Origin: Deltaproteobacteria bacterium
Lineage (GTDB): Bacteria > Myxococcota > JADLHZ01
Assembly: GCA_020848545.1 (NCBI GenBank)
Contig: JADLHZ010000122.1
Coordinates: 95,415 to 159,414, forward strand
Length of the DNA stretch: 64,000 nt
Direction: 5' to 3'
The translations under genes and the position numbers were made by a program. Below the pieces are notes generated by a model. The model saw only the letters and a program-made list of their open reading frames with translations. It had not been told where the DNA came from and made no database searches. Of this stretch, positions 10,702 through 19,710 are shown one piece after another (within the stretch, counting starts at the first letter, position 1; each line of letters begins with the position of its first letter).

Positions 10702-11088
10702 TTACTTCTTCGACCCCGTCGTTCCGGTCTTGCCCGTCGGTCCGGTAGGGGCCGCGGCTTGCGCGGTCTTGCCCTCTTTGATCTCTTTGACGGTCAGCTC
10801 CATCGCGCGCGCGATCGGGATGTGCCCGACGCCCGTTGCCGGATCCGTGACGCCGGCCGGCGCGTTCAGCTTCGCCTGCGCCTGCTTCTTCAGATCGTCC
10901 CACTGCGTGGTCGGATAGGCCCCGACCTTCTGGTGCACTTCCTGCTGCACCGTGACCTCGAACCAACCGCGCAGGATGACCGCCGACAGCACCGTGGCGA
11001 CGAGGATGCCCACGCCGAAGAAGGTGACGAGCGGGAGGTTCGGGTTCTGGCGGTCGTAGTTACCGTGACTGTTACCGTGCGATGACAT
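10702..11088 (-). CDS. Small single-helix membrane protein of the respiratory operon
   Basis: 128 residues. The N-terminus has a near repeat Ser-His-Gly-Asn-Ser-His-Gly-Asn (its codons form a 12-base DNA repeat). One membrane helix follows at about 20-41, then a soluble part with Thr-Gln-Trp-Asp-Asp-Leu-Lys and His-Ile-Pro-Ile-Ala-Arg-Ala-Met-Glu-Leu, and a low-complexity Gly/Thr/Lys tail. I recall the Ile-Pro-Ile-X-Arg-Ala-Met motif from small proteins beside alternative complex III and Sco genes, but cannot check this. It occupies the place of ActG in Rhodothermus-type clusters, without proof of homology. The stop is 3 bases from the Sco start. Confidence 0.7.
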   Translation of the reverse strand: MSSHGNSHGNYDRQNPNLPLVTFFGVGILVATVLSAVILRGWFEVTVQQEVHQKVGAYPTTQWDDLKKQAQAKLNAPAGVTDPATGVGHIPIARAMELTVKEIKEGKTAQAAAPTGPTGKTGTTGSKK

Positions 11089-11098
11089 GTGCGTCTCC

Positions 11099-12319
<1,221 letters not shown>

Positions 12320-12331
12320 CTCACATTCATC

Positions 12332-12910
12332 TCACTTCGAATCGGTGGGCTTGGCGTTCTGGCTGCGTTGCAGCGCGCGGAGGTAGGCGACGATCGCCCA
12401 GCGGTCCTTCTCGGCGATCTGCAAGGCGTATCCCGGCATCAGGCGTACGCCGTTGGTGACGGCGTTGAAGAGCTCGCCCTCGGCGAGGCCGCGGATGCGC
12501 TCGTCGTGCAGGTTGGCGACGCCCGCGAAGCCGCGCTTCGCCACCATGCCGTCGCCGGCGCCGGTCGGGCCGTGGCACGGCGTACAATAGATGTCGTAGC
12601 GCTCTTCGCCGCGCTTCATCGTCTCCATCGTCACTTCGAAGGGGAAGCCCTTGGCGAACGAGCCGTCCGCCGCCTTGCCGCGCGAGAGGAAGTCGTCGTC
12701 CTTCAGTGAGCCTTGGGCGACGGTGTTCGCCGGCACCGGGCGCATCGTGCGCTTGTCCGGAAAGAGCGAGCTCTCGGCCTGCGCGCCGAAGCGCGCTTGG
12801 CTGAACATCGGGCCGCGGATCAGGTGCACCGGCGGTTCGTCGCTGCGCTGACCTTGGCAGGCGCAGGCGAACACAGCGAGCAAGGCAAGACGTCTATTCA
12901 CTTCATTCAT
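12332..12910 (-). CDS. actE: Alternative complex III monoheme cytochrome c subunit ActE
   Basis: 192 residues. The signal ends Ala-Val-Phe-Ala-Cys, so the protein is probably a lipoprotein facing the periplasm. The single heme site is Cys-Thr-Pro-Cys-His at about residue 109, with the axial Met in Arg-Leu-Met-Pro-Gly-Tyr. The Met-Pro-Gly-Tyr context is usual for ActE. It would relay electrons from the complex to the heme c of the caa3 oxidase. The start overlaps the ActD stop by eight bases. Confidence 0.93.
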   Translation of the reverse strand: MNEVNRRLALLAVFACACQGQRSDEPPVHLIRGPMFSQARFGAQAESSLFPDKRTMRPVPANTVAQGSLKDDDFLSRGKAADGSFAKGFPFEVTMETMKRGEERYDIYCTPCHGPTGAGDGMVAKRGFAGVANLHDERIRGLAEGELFNAVTNGVRLMPGYALQIAEKDRWAIVAYLRALQRSQNAKPTDSK

Positions 12911-13451
12911 GAACGACCTCGACGTTCTTGGCGCCGATCTGTTGCAGGAAGTCCTTGGTCTTTGCCGCGTCGTACTTCGGGTCCTTCGCCTCGATGGAGA
13001 CGAAGAACGCGTCGTCCGACGCCTTGTGAAAGCGCGAGTGGCTGAATACCGGGTGGTTCGGCCGCGGCAGCATGTTCAAGCCGAACATGCCGAAGACGGC
13101 GGCGAACGCCCCGAGCAGCACGGTGAGCTCGAAGATCACGGGGATGTAGGCCGGCAGCGCGAAGTCCGGTTTGCCGGCGATGATCATCGGGTACTCGACG
13201 TTGTGCACCCAGGCCTGCAGCCCGAGGCCGCTGACGAAGCCAACAACCGCGCACGCGAAGACGATGAGCGGCAGCTTCGACTGGCCGAGCTTCATCGCGT
13301 CGTCCATCCCGTGGATCGGAAACGGGCTGTGCGTATCGAACACGGTGTAGCCCTGGTCGGACAGCTTTTCGGCTGCGTGCAGGAGCGACTTCGCCGAATC
13401 GAACTCGGCGACGATGCCAAACGGTTTCTCTTTCTCACTCATCGTCATCAT
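12903..13451 (-). CDS. actD: Alternative complex III subunit ActD (DUF3341)
   Basis: 182 residues. The N-terminus Gly-Ile-Val-Ala-Glu-Phe-Asp-Ser-Ala, with Tyr-Thr-Val-Phe-Asp-Thr-His-Ser-Pro-Phe-Pro-Ile-His-Gly-Met-Asp, is the hallmark of DUF3341/ActD. Two membrane helices follow (about 58-80 and 95-120), and the end is a soluble ferredoxin-like stretch. The ATG at 13451 overlaps the ActB stop as ATGA, and further in-frame ATGs lie at 13448 and 13442. The direct ActB-ActD junction leaves no room for actC, which normally sits between them. Confidence 0.93.
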   Translation of the reverse strand: MMTMSEKEKPFGIVAEFDSAKSLLHAAEKLSDQGYTVFDTHSPFPIHGMDDAMKLGQSKLPLIVFACAVVGFVSGLGLQAWVHNVEYPMIIAGKPDFALPAYIPVIFELTVLLGAFAAVFGMFGLNMLPRPNHPVFSHSRFHKASDDAFFVSIEAKDPKYDAAKTKDFLQQIGAKNVEVVHE

Positions 13452-16400
13452 CCCAACTGTGGATGCGGGTTACGGACGCGGGCCAGGTAGGTCGTGCGCG
13501 GCTTGGTGTTCAGCTCGGCGAGGAGGTCGTAGCGGCGCGCTTCTTTGCGCAGCTTGCTGACGCGGCTTTGCGGATCGTTCATGTCGCCGAAGACGATCGC
13601 GTCCGACGGGCACGCTTGCGCGCACGCCGGCACGACGTCGCCGTCTTTGACTTTTCTGTTCTCGAGCTTCGCCGCGATCTTGCCCTTGTTGATGCGCTGC
13701 ACACAGTAGCTGCACTTCTCCATGACGCCGCGCATGCGCACGGTGACGTCGGGATTGTGCGCCATCGCGCGGACCTCGGGGTCCTTCTCGTGGAACGCGA
13801 GGAAGTTGAAGCGGCGCACTTTGTACGGGCAGTTGTTCGCGCAGTAACGCGTGCCGATGCAGCGGCTGTACTGCATGTCGTTCAAGCCTTCGGGCGAGTG
13901 CGGCGTGGCCGTCACCGGGCACACCTGCTCGCACGGCGCGTTCTCGCAGTGGTGGCAGGCCATCGGCTGGTGCACGACGCGCGGGTTTGCGGTGTCGATC
14001 TCGCTTGCGTCGGTGAGCGTCTGGTTCGCGAAGTAGCGATCCAAGCGAATCCAGTGCATCTCGCGGCCGCGGCGCACTTGGTCTTTGCCGACGACCGGGA
14101 TGTTGTTCTCGGCCTGACACGCGATCGTGCAGACGTTGCAGCCGGTGCACGTCGAGAGGTCGATGCTCATCGCCCACGCGTGGCCTTCGTAGGCACGCTC
14201 TTTGAAGAGCGAGACGAGCGGCGGATGCGGCACTTGCTTGTCGGCGAAGCGCGGATCCTTCTTGTATTCATCGAGGGTGGCTTCGCGCACGACCGGCCGT
14301 GGCTTTTGCACGGAGCCCAAGATCGTCGGCGGTGCGATGAAGTGGTGGTCCTGCGTGTTGGCGAGCGAGTACGCGCCGGCGGCCTTTTCGACCTTCGCCC
14401 CGCTCTCCAACCACTGGGCGTCGCTCGAGCGCAGGGGATATACGTTGAAGCCGGCGCCGCTCGCCACGCTGAGCTCGGCGGTTCTGCCGTAGCCGAGCGC
14501 GATGACGACGGTGTCGTCGGCGAGGCCTGGCTGCACCCACACCGCGGCCTCGACGCTGCCCGTCTTCGTCGTGATCTTCACGAGGTCGCCGCCCGGAATG
14601 AACTGCGTGCCGGTGCCGGGTGTCACGCCGAGCTTCTGCGCCGCCGCCGGTGAGACGAGCGCCGCGTTGTCCCAGGTGAGCTTGGTCATCGGATCCGGCA
14701 GCTCTTGCAGCCACGGGTTGTTCGCGAAGCGGCCGTCCCACACGCTCGCGCTCGGGACGAACACGAGATCGAAGCCGCTGGCCGCAGCCTTCGCCTTCGT
14801 CGCGTCATTCACCGTCGCGGCGAAGGTAGGCGCGGTCGTTGGCTTCTGCGCGCTGCCCTCGACGACGCCCGCGTGCAGCGCGCGCCGCCAAGCTTTCTCG
14901 AAGTCGGCGCCGACGAAGCCGGTCTTCAAGGTCTCGCGCACGAGCTCGTAGCCCTTCGGCGCGGTGCTTCCTGTCATCTGCGCGACGATCTCGATGTCGC
15001 TCTTGCCGCCGAGCAGCGGCAGGATCAGCGGCTGTTGCACCGAGATGGTGCCGTCGCTGCCGACCGCGTCGCCCCAGGACTCGAGCGCGTGCGCCCGCGG
15101 CAGGCTCCACGTGGTCTTCGCGCCGGTCTCATCGAGGTAGGGCGAGAGGTGGATGCTCGTCGTGACGCTCGCGAGCTTGTCGCCGAACTTGAGCTCGGCC
15201 GGCGCGTCGAACACAGGGTTGCCACCGAGGATGACGAGCGTCGTGACTTGCTTCGCCCCCATCGCCATCGCCAGCGCTTTGATTTGCTCCGTTTGCGTCG
15301 GCTCTTCGATCGCCGCCGAGTAGGTCACGACGTTCGAGACGTTGCCGAGCGCCGCGTTCAACACGGCGGCGATCGCGTGCACTTCCGGCGCTTGACCGCG
15401 GCCGGCGACGATGACGGCGCTGCCCTTCGCTGCGATGAGATCGCCGGCGAGCGCTTGCAGGAACGGCTTCTTCGAGTCCCATGTTTGCTTGCTCGCGTCG
15501 GCCGCGTTCGTGCCGAAGTCGGCGGCGACGCCTGCCGGCAGCGTGAGGCCCTGCTTCTGGAGCTCGGCGACGAGCGCGCGCGCGAAGGTGTGCACTTGGC
15601 TCGGACGCACGCGCAGGCGGTGATCGGCGGCAGCGCCGGTCACCGTGAAGTTGCCTTCGATGGCGTAGAGCCGGCTCATCTTCTGGCCGTCCGGCTGGCG
15701 GCGCGTCGCGAAGTCCTTCGAGTGCGCGACGTTGCCTTCTTCGCTGCCCAAGATGTCGGCGTCGAGCGCGACGATGACGTCGGCCTTCTTCAAGTCGTAG
15801 TGCGCGCGCATCGGCTTGCCGAACGCGAGCTTCGTGCCGAGCTTCTCGTGGTCGTGGTGGATCGGCTCCCACGTGTACCACTTCGCTTCGGGCATCGACT
15901 TCTGCACGTCGGCTCGGAGGCGCATGAGCGTGGGCGACAGCATCGCCTCGCTCAAGATCGCGAGGCCGGCGCCCTTTTGGCTCACCAGGCCGGCAAAGTG
16001 CGGGCTCGCAAACGCGTTCCACTCGGCCCATTTGCTGGCAGCGTTCTTCTTCGTCGGCGTGCCGGAGCGATCGGGATCGTAGAGGCCGAGGACGGCGGCT
16101 TGCACGAAGGTGTCGGTGCCGCCGCGGCTCGCCGGGTGCGCCGGGTTGCCTTCGATCTTCGTCGGGCGGCCTTCGTGCGCTTCGACCAGCGCGCCGATCG
16201 CTTCGCCGGCGATCGGCAACACGGTCGCGTAGAACTGTGGCTTGCCGGGCACGAGATCTTCCGGCTGTTTGGCGTAGGGCAGGATGTGCTCGACCGGACG
16301 GCGGCACGCGGCCATGCCGGCCAAGCCCGCCGACGCGCCCATCAGCTTCAAGAAGTTTCGGCGCGAGACCGGGTCCTTCATCTCGCTTTGGCCGTCTTGG

Positions 16401-16516
16401 AACTCGCGCTCGACGAAGGTGCGGAACTCGGGATCGCTCTCGAGTTGCGCCATGCTACGCCAGTATGTGTTGTCTACCGTCATGCTGCTCTGTTGTTCGA
16501 CGGGGAGCTTGCTCAT
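13448..16516 (-). CDS. actB: Alternative complex III iron-sulfur subunit ActB
   Basis: 1022 residues. A twin-arginine-like motif Ser-Arg-Arg-Asn-Phe-Leu-Lys at 51-57 precedes a hydrophobic stretch ending at Cys71, a possible lipid attachment site. The large middle domain resembles molybdopterin oxidoreductases but, as established for ActB, is expected to lack the cofactor. From about residue 788 the ferredoxin-like domain has the Cys-Thr-Gly-Cys-Asn-Val-Cys, Cys-His-His-Cys-Glu-Asn-Ala-Pro-Cys, Cys-Ala-Asn-Asn-Cys-Pro, Cys-Ser-Tyr-Cys and Cys-Ala-Gln-Ala-Cys-Pro clusters for three 4Fe-4S and one 3Fe-4S centre. It accepts electrons from quinol and passes them to the ActA hemes on the periplasmic side. 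Confidence 0.96.
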   Translation of the reverse strand: MSKLPVEQQSSMTVDNTYWRSMAQLESDPEFRTFVEREFQDGQSEMKDPVSRRNFLKLMGASAGLAGMAACRRPVEHILPYAKQPEDLVPGKPQFYATVLPIAGEAIGALVEAHEGRPTKIEGNPAHPASRGGTDTFVQAAVLGLYDPDRSGTPTKKNAASKWAEWNAFASPHFAGLVSQKGAGLAILSEAMLSPTLMRLRADVQKSMPEAKWYTWEPIHHDHEKLGTKLAFGKPMRAHYDLKKADVIVALDADILGSEEGNVAHSKDFATRRQPDGQKMSRLYAIEGNFTVTGAAADHRLRVRPSQVHTFARALVAELQKQGLTLPAGVAADFGTNAADASKQTWDSKKPFLQALAGDLIAAKGSAVIVAGRGQAPEVHAIAAVLNAALGNVSNVVTYSAAIEEPTQTEQIKALAMAMGAKQVTTLVILGGNPVFDAPAELKFGDKLASVTTSIHLSPYLDETGAKTTWSLPRAHALESWGDAVGSDGTISVQQPLILPLLGGKSDIEIVAQMTGSTAPKGYELVRETLKTGFVGADFEKAWRRALHAGVVEGSAQKPTTAPTFAATVNDATKAKAAASGFDLVFVPSASVWDGRFANNPWLQELPDPMTKLTWDNAALVSPAAAQKLGVTPGTGTQFIPGGDLVKITTKTGSVEAAVWVQPGLADDTVVIALGYGRTAELSVASGAGFNVYPLRSSDAQWLESGAKVEKAAGAYSLANTQDHHFIAPPTILGSVQKPRPVVREATLDEYKKDPRFADKQVPHPPLVSLFKERAYEGHAWAMSIDLSTCTGCNVCTIACQAENNIPVVGKDQVRRGREMHWIRLDRYFANQTLTDASEIDTANPRVVHQPMACHHCENAPCEQVCPVTATPHSPEGLNDMQYSRCIGTRYCANNCPYKVRRFNFLAFHEKDPEVRAMAHNPDVTVRMRGVMEKCSYCVQRINKGKIAAKLENRKVKDGDVVPACAQACPSDAIVFGDMNDPQSRVSKLRKEARRYDLLAELNTKPRTTYLARVRNPHPQLG

Positions 16517-16532
16517 CGGACGAAGACCTCTC

Positions 16533-16577
16533 TTGCGCTGACTACTCTTACGCTAACTACTCTTACGCTAGCGACTT
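16533..16577. repeat. 15-base tandem repeat in the actA-actB spacer
   Basis: Three adjacent 15-base units: TTGCGCTGACTACTC, TTACGCTAACTACTC and a diverged third. They fill most of the 70-base gap between actA and actB. The ribosome site of actB (AGAGAGG, minus strand) lies just beyond the array, so copy number would change spacing in the mRNA without touching coding sequence. Confidence 0.85.
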
Positions 16578-16586
16578 GCAGACGGA

Positions 16587-17225
16587 TCAGCGGTGACAGC
16601 CCGAGCAGTGCGTCGGCGGCTGCAGACCGTGGGCGACGGCGGCGGCGTTCGTGCGATCGGTGTCGCTCGGCTGCCAGTCCATCTTCGTGATCATCTCTTT
16701 GGGGCGCAGGCGCGGCGCGGGATCGCGGTGGCAGTCGAGGCACCAGCTCATCGACAGCTCTTTGTCTTGCGCGACCACCGGCATCTGATCGACGCGGCCG
16801 TGGCACTCGACGCAGCCGACGCCGGCCTTGAGGTGCGGCGAGTGGACGAACTGCGCGTGGTCCGGGATCTTGTGGATGCGCACCCACTCGACCGGCTTGT
16901 CGGTCTCGAAGCTCTGCCGCACCTTCTCGAGCAGCGGAGAGTCGGTCTTCACCTGCGCGTGGCAGTTCATGCACACTTGCGTCGGCGGCACGTTGGCGCG
17001 CGGCGACGTCTCGACCGTGAAGTGACAGTAGCGGCAATCGATGCCGAGGTCGCCCGCGTGCAGCTTGTGGCTGTAAGCGACGGGCTGCTTCGGCGCGTAG
17101 CCGACTTCCTTATACTTGGGCGAAAAGTAGTACCAAACGATGCCGACCACCGCGACGAGCCCCACCGGCGTGACGGCGGCGAGCAGGAGCGGGGTCTTGT
17201 TCACCCATCTTGGAAAGATTTGCAC
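16587..17225 (-). CDS. actA: Alternative complex III pentaheme cytochrome c ActA
   Basis: 212 residues. One N-terminal membrane helix (about 10-33) anchors a periplasmic domain with exactly five Cys-X-X-Cys-His motifs: Cys-Arg-Tyr, Cys-Met-Asn, Cys-Val-Glu, Cys-Leu-Asp and Cys-Ser-Gly forms, the last at the extreme C-terminus. Further His residues (Tyr-Ser-His-Lys-Leu-His, His-Ser-Pro-His) are candidates for sixth ligands. Five hemes and this length fit ActA, which collects electrons from ActB. It is first in the operon, so its promoter should lie in 17226-17332. Confidence 0.95.
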   Translation of the reverse strand: MQIFPRWVNKTPLLLAAVTPVGLVAVVGIVWYYFSPKYKEVGYAPKQPVAYSHKLHAGDLGIDCRYCHFTVETSPRANVPPTQVCMNCHAQVKTDSPLLEKVRQSFETDKPVEWVRIHKIPDHAQFVHSPHLKAGVGCVECHGRVDQMPVVAQDKELSMSWCLDCHRDPAPRLRPKEMITKMDWQPSDTDRTNAAAVAHGLQPPTHCSGCHR

Positions 17226-17332
17226 GGCGTGACCTTCGTTCGTCTTGGGTTAGATCGCTGCGCCTCACTGCAAAAACTTCGAGACGAAGTCAATGCGGCG
17301 GGCGAGTGCCCAAACAGGTGACGCCGTTGGAG
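17226..17332. promoter_or_regulatory. Upstream region of the alternative complex III operon
   Basis: This gap must hold the promoter of the minus-strand respiratory operon unless transcription runs in from upstream, which the hairpin at 17333-17385 argues against. I see no convincing -35/-10 pair. A perfect palindrome ACTTCG-AGA-CGAAGT at 17276-17290 is the only symmetrical element and could be an operator. Confidence 0.3.
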
Positions 17333-17385
17333 AAAAAGGTCCCAGGGACCATTTCGCTCCTGAAAAGGTCCCTGGGACCTTTTTT
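17333..17385. terminator. Perfect 18-bp inverted repeat with A/T flanks (bidirectional terminator-like)
   Basis: Bases 17333-17350 pair perfectly with 17367-17384 around a 16-base loop, and each arm contains its own palindrome GGTCCCWGGGACC. A-runs on the left and a six-T run on the right give a U-tract on either strand. It begins at the stop codon of the broken lipoprotein gene and would end its minus-strand transcript before the actA promoter. The same palindrome recurs after xerC at 29343-29370, so it may be a dispersed repeat used as a terminator. Confidence 0.75.
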
Positions 17386-17835
17386 CAGCGATCGCTCTTC
17401 GTGTCACTCGCGTCGTTCGCGTGGGCGTCGTTCTTTCGCTCGTCGCGCGGGTTCTTGCGCAAGATCTCTTGCGGATCGAAGTCGAGCTTTCGCAGCGTCA
17501 GTTGATCCGGCATGCCCGTCGCGGCGATGCCTTCTTTCTGCTGAAACGAGCGCAACGCAGTCTTCCTGCGGTGTCGAAGACGCCGGACTTCTCGACTTGG
17601 AAGCCCTGGTCAGCGAGCGCGCGGCTTGCACCTTCTTCACCGCGCCTGGCTCGAGCAGGGCTTCGGGGCTGGTGCTGACGACCGGCGTTCCTTTCGCGCG
17701 CTTCGTCGTTTGATCGACGGTGTTTTGCGCCGGGCCGCCCGCTTTGACCGGAATCTTCTCGTTGGAATCGCCGGCGCAGGCGGCGAGAGTGAAGAGACCG
17801 ATCCACAGAGACTTCGTCAACGGATGCTTGGTCAT
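17385..17835 (-). pseudogene. Frameshifted lipoprotein with peptidoglycan-binding domain
   Basis: The ATG at 17835 has a good ribosome site (AAGGAG, minus strand) and starts a lipoprotein signal ending Leu-Ala-Ala-Cys. After Val-Lys-Lys-Val-Gln-Ala-Ala (about 17620) the reading jumps to a second frame with Leu-Ala-Asp-Gln-Gly-Phe...Gly-Val-Phe-Asp-Thr-Ala, and near 17565 to a third frame with Lys-Thr-Ala-Leu-Arg-Ser-Phe-Gln-Gln-Lys-Glu-Gly-Ile-Ala-Ala-Thr-Gly-Met, ending at 17385. Joined, these form a complete PG_binding_1 domain. Each shift fits one missing base. The pieces remain well conserved, so the breaks are recent or are assembly errors. The intact form would attach to the cell wall. 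Confidence 0.8.
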
Positions 17836-18114
17836 GGGAGGCTCCTTCGTGCGAGCGCGCTGCTCGTCTAAATTCGTTGTTGCGAGGCTTCTTCTTCGGC
17901 GGCTAAGCGTCGTGTCGGCGAGCTCGGCGTGGATCTTCGGCCGCGGCATCATGACCCAGGTGAGCTTGGCGCCGTTCACTTGCGCTCTCGCCGATGCCCC
18001 TCTTCCCACGGCACCAGCGGGATCAGCGCGACCTGAAGCGCGACCACGAAGATCCGAGCATGCGGCGATCGACTGTAACGCCCGCGCCCCAAGATCCTGG
18101 CCCCTGGACATGGC

Positions 18115-18183
18115 CGCGCTCCTGAGCCTGACCATGACCCTGGCCTCCCCGAGTCCAAGTCCAGGGCCACGCTCAGGAGCGCG
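18115..18183. repeat. 13-bp perfect inverted repeat with nested hairpin
   Basis: CGCGCTCCTGAGC at 18115-18127 is matched by its exact reverse complement at 18171-18183. Inside, CCCTGG and CCAGGG form a second stem, so the transcript of either strand could fold into a long two-part hairpin. No T-run follows. Role unknown. Confidence 0.7.
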
Positions 18184-18206
18184 AGCGTGGTCAGGGTTTT
18201 GGTTCA

Positions 18207-18228
18207 GGGTCGGGGTTCAGGGTCGGGG
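18207..18228 (+). other. G-quadruplex motif in a tandem repeat
   Basis: Two copies of GGTTCAGGGTCGGGG give four G-tracts separated by 2, 4 and 2 bases (G3N2G4N4G3N2G4), a textbook intramolecular quadruplex pattern on the plus strand. Another GGG at 18194-18196 precedes it. It lies between the PEGA gene and the broken lipoprotein gene. Confidence 0.6.
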
Positions 18229-18296
18229 TGTGGCGAACGCTCCCGGTGTGAAAACTTCCCCGGTCCCTTTTCGCCGCGTCGTTGTGGCAATCGGGG

Positions 18297-19661
18297 CTAT
18301 TCGGCGTTGCGATGGAGGATGCCGTCGACGCCGCCCAAGATGACGTCGGCGAGGAGCAGACCGAGGCCGATGTTCGAGATCCACTTGAACGCTTCGCTGC
18401 GCTGCGGATTGCCGAACTCGGGCGGACTGGTGCCAGGCACTTTGTCCATCTGCACGAGGTAGAAGCCGAGGATGTTCGCGGTGAGAAAGAGCACCTGCGT
18501 CGTTAGAAACAGCACGCCCATGCCGATGCGGTTCTCGGCGAACTGACCGATGCCGGCGGGCAACATCGCCACGGCCCAGTGGACGGTGCGGCGAGCGGAC
18601 GGGTTCTTCAGCGCGATCGGGCGATCGTCCGGCGGCGCTTGCTTCACGACGACGGGCGCGTCCTTCTTGCCGGGATCCTTCGCGGGCTCGACGATCGGCG
18701 CCGGCGACGAGAGCGCGCTCTTCAACGCCTTGCCGAGCGCGTCGAGGGTCCTGCCCGACGCCGCCCGCTCACCGGTTTTCTCGTCGAAGTAGATCGCGCG
18801 CATCGGCTCGCCGGCGAGCACGAGGACGAGCGACTTGGCGCCATGCACCTTCAGCGCCTCTTTCGCGAGCTCCTGGTCGAGCGGTGCCCTCCGCGCCCCT
18901 TCGATCAACTTGACGAGCGGCGACGCTTGCGGCGGCAGCGTGCGCAGGAACACCTCGGTCTTCTCGACGCGCTCTTTGCTGACGACGACGCGCGCGCTGA
19001 AGCGGTGGTGGCCGGCGAGGCGCACGACGATCCAGTGCTCGCCGAGCAGGAGATCGTTGAGCGACACCGGCGTCAGCCCCGCGCGGCGGCCGTCGAAGTA
19101 GACCTCGGCGCCCTCGGGCTTGCTGACGATCGTCATCGAGCCGCGGGCGGCGCGCACCATCTCGCGCTCCACCTTCGAGAAGCGGCTGAGCACCTCGGGG
19201 TTGTACACCTTGGGATCGGGCTTCACGCCGGCGCCGAGGGCGAGGGCACGGCGAAACGCGTTGGTCGCCTTGTCGTCCTTGCGTGCGTCGATGAAGGCGG
19301 CGCCGAGGTCGATCAAGCTCTGCGCCATCGGCGTGAACTCGTCGAGCGCCGAGATGCCGCGGCCGAACAGGTTCTGCGCTTCTTCGAACTTTTGGATCGC
19401 TTCGTCCGTGCGCAGCTCCAAGGCCGCCTTGCGCGCGCTCTTCACCGTGTCGAGCGCGAGCTTGACGAGCTTTCGCTGCTCATCGAGCTCGGGGTCGCTT
19501 GCGCTGTCGGCGCGGATGATGTTGCCGCCGCCGCCGAGGACGGCAAACGCCGCCGCGGCCTCCTCGTCCTTCTGCTCGAGCGAGGCGTCGAGCACGACGA
19601 GCCTGCGATCGATCGCCGGGTCAGCGGCGCAGATCAGCACGGACGCGATCCAGGCGGGCAT
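18297..19661 (-). CDS. PEGA-domain membrane protein
   Basis: 454 residues. A short signal-like N-terminus leads to an alpha-helical, TPR-like region (about 45-165). A PEGA domain follows at about 172-225 (Ser-Lys-Pro-Glu-Gly-Ala-Glu-Val-Tyr-Phe-Asp-Gly-Arg), then a mixed domain, a Pro/Lys linker and three or four hydrophobic segments near the C-terminus (about 370-450). PEGA domains are surface beta-sandwiches common in myxobacteria. The kinase two genes upstream also ends in one. The loop before the last helix contains codons for Lys-Val-Pro-Gly-Thr that form a GTGCCTGGCAC palindrome. Function unknown; an envelope role is likely. Confidence 0.75.
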   Translation of the reverse strand: MPAWIASVLICAADPAIDRRLVVLDASLEQKDEEAAAAFAVLGGGGNIIRADSASDPELDEQRKLVKLALDTVKSARKAALELRTDEAIQKFEEAQNLFGRGISALDEFTPMAQSLIDLGAAFIDARKDDKATNAFRRALALGAGVKPDPKVYNPEVLSRFSKVEREMVRAARGSMTIVSKPEGAEVYFDGRRAGLTPVSLNDLLLGEHWIVVRLAGHHRFSARVVVSKERVEKTEVFLRTLPPQASPLVKLIEGARRAPLDQELAKEALKVHGAKSLVLVLAGEPMRAIYFDEKTGERAASGRTLDALGKALKSALSSPAPIVEPAKDPGKKDAPVVVKQAPPDDRPIALKNPSARRTVHWAVAMLPAGIGQFAENRIGMGVLFLTTQVLFLTANILGFYLVQMDKVPGTSPPEFGNPQRSEAFKWISNIGLGLLLADVILGGVDGILHRNAE

Positions 19662-19710
19662 CGAGCGAAGGGTAGCCGAGAACCCGCGGTGGATCAGTTT
19701 TTCGTCGGGG

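Larger units (their letters stand above)
17836..18296. other. Non-coding gap with palindromes and G-rich repeats
   Basis: 461 bases without a gene I can support. Short minus-strand stretches read like protein fragments: Ile-Phe-Val-Val-Ala-Leu-Gln-Val-Ala-Leu-Ile-Pro-Leu near 18000-18050 and Lys-Leu-Thr-Trp-Val-Met-Met-Pro-Arg-Pro-Lys-Ile near 17945. They lie in different frames and have no start, so they may be remnants of a decayed membrane protein. The right half holds the inverted repeat at 18115-18183 and the G-rich repeats near 18194-18228. Confidence 0.5.

Noticed and set aside
14705..16690. A 661-codon open frame on the plus strand opposite actB
   Set aside because: Its product is Arg/Ala-rich with no domain, and it mirrors the codon bias of a well-supported gene. 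Similar antisense frames occur opposite most genes here (for example 22331-24034, 26484-28514, 29949-32321, 54667-56940) and are the usual effect of high GC.
18423..18435. GTGCCAGGCAC palindrome as a fourth copy of the GGTCCCWGGGACC family
   Set aside because: The core sequence differs, it lies inside the PEGA-protein coding region and lacks the A/T flanks. It is mentioned with that gene only.
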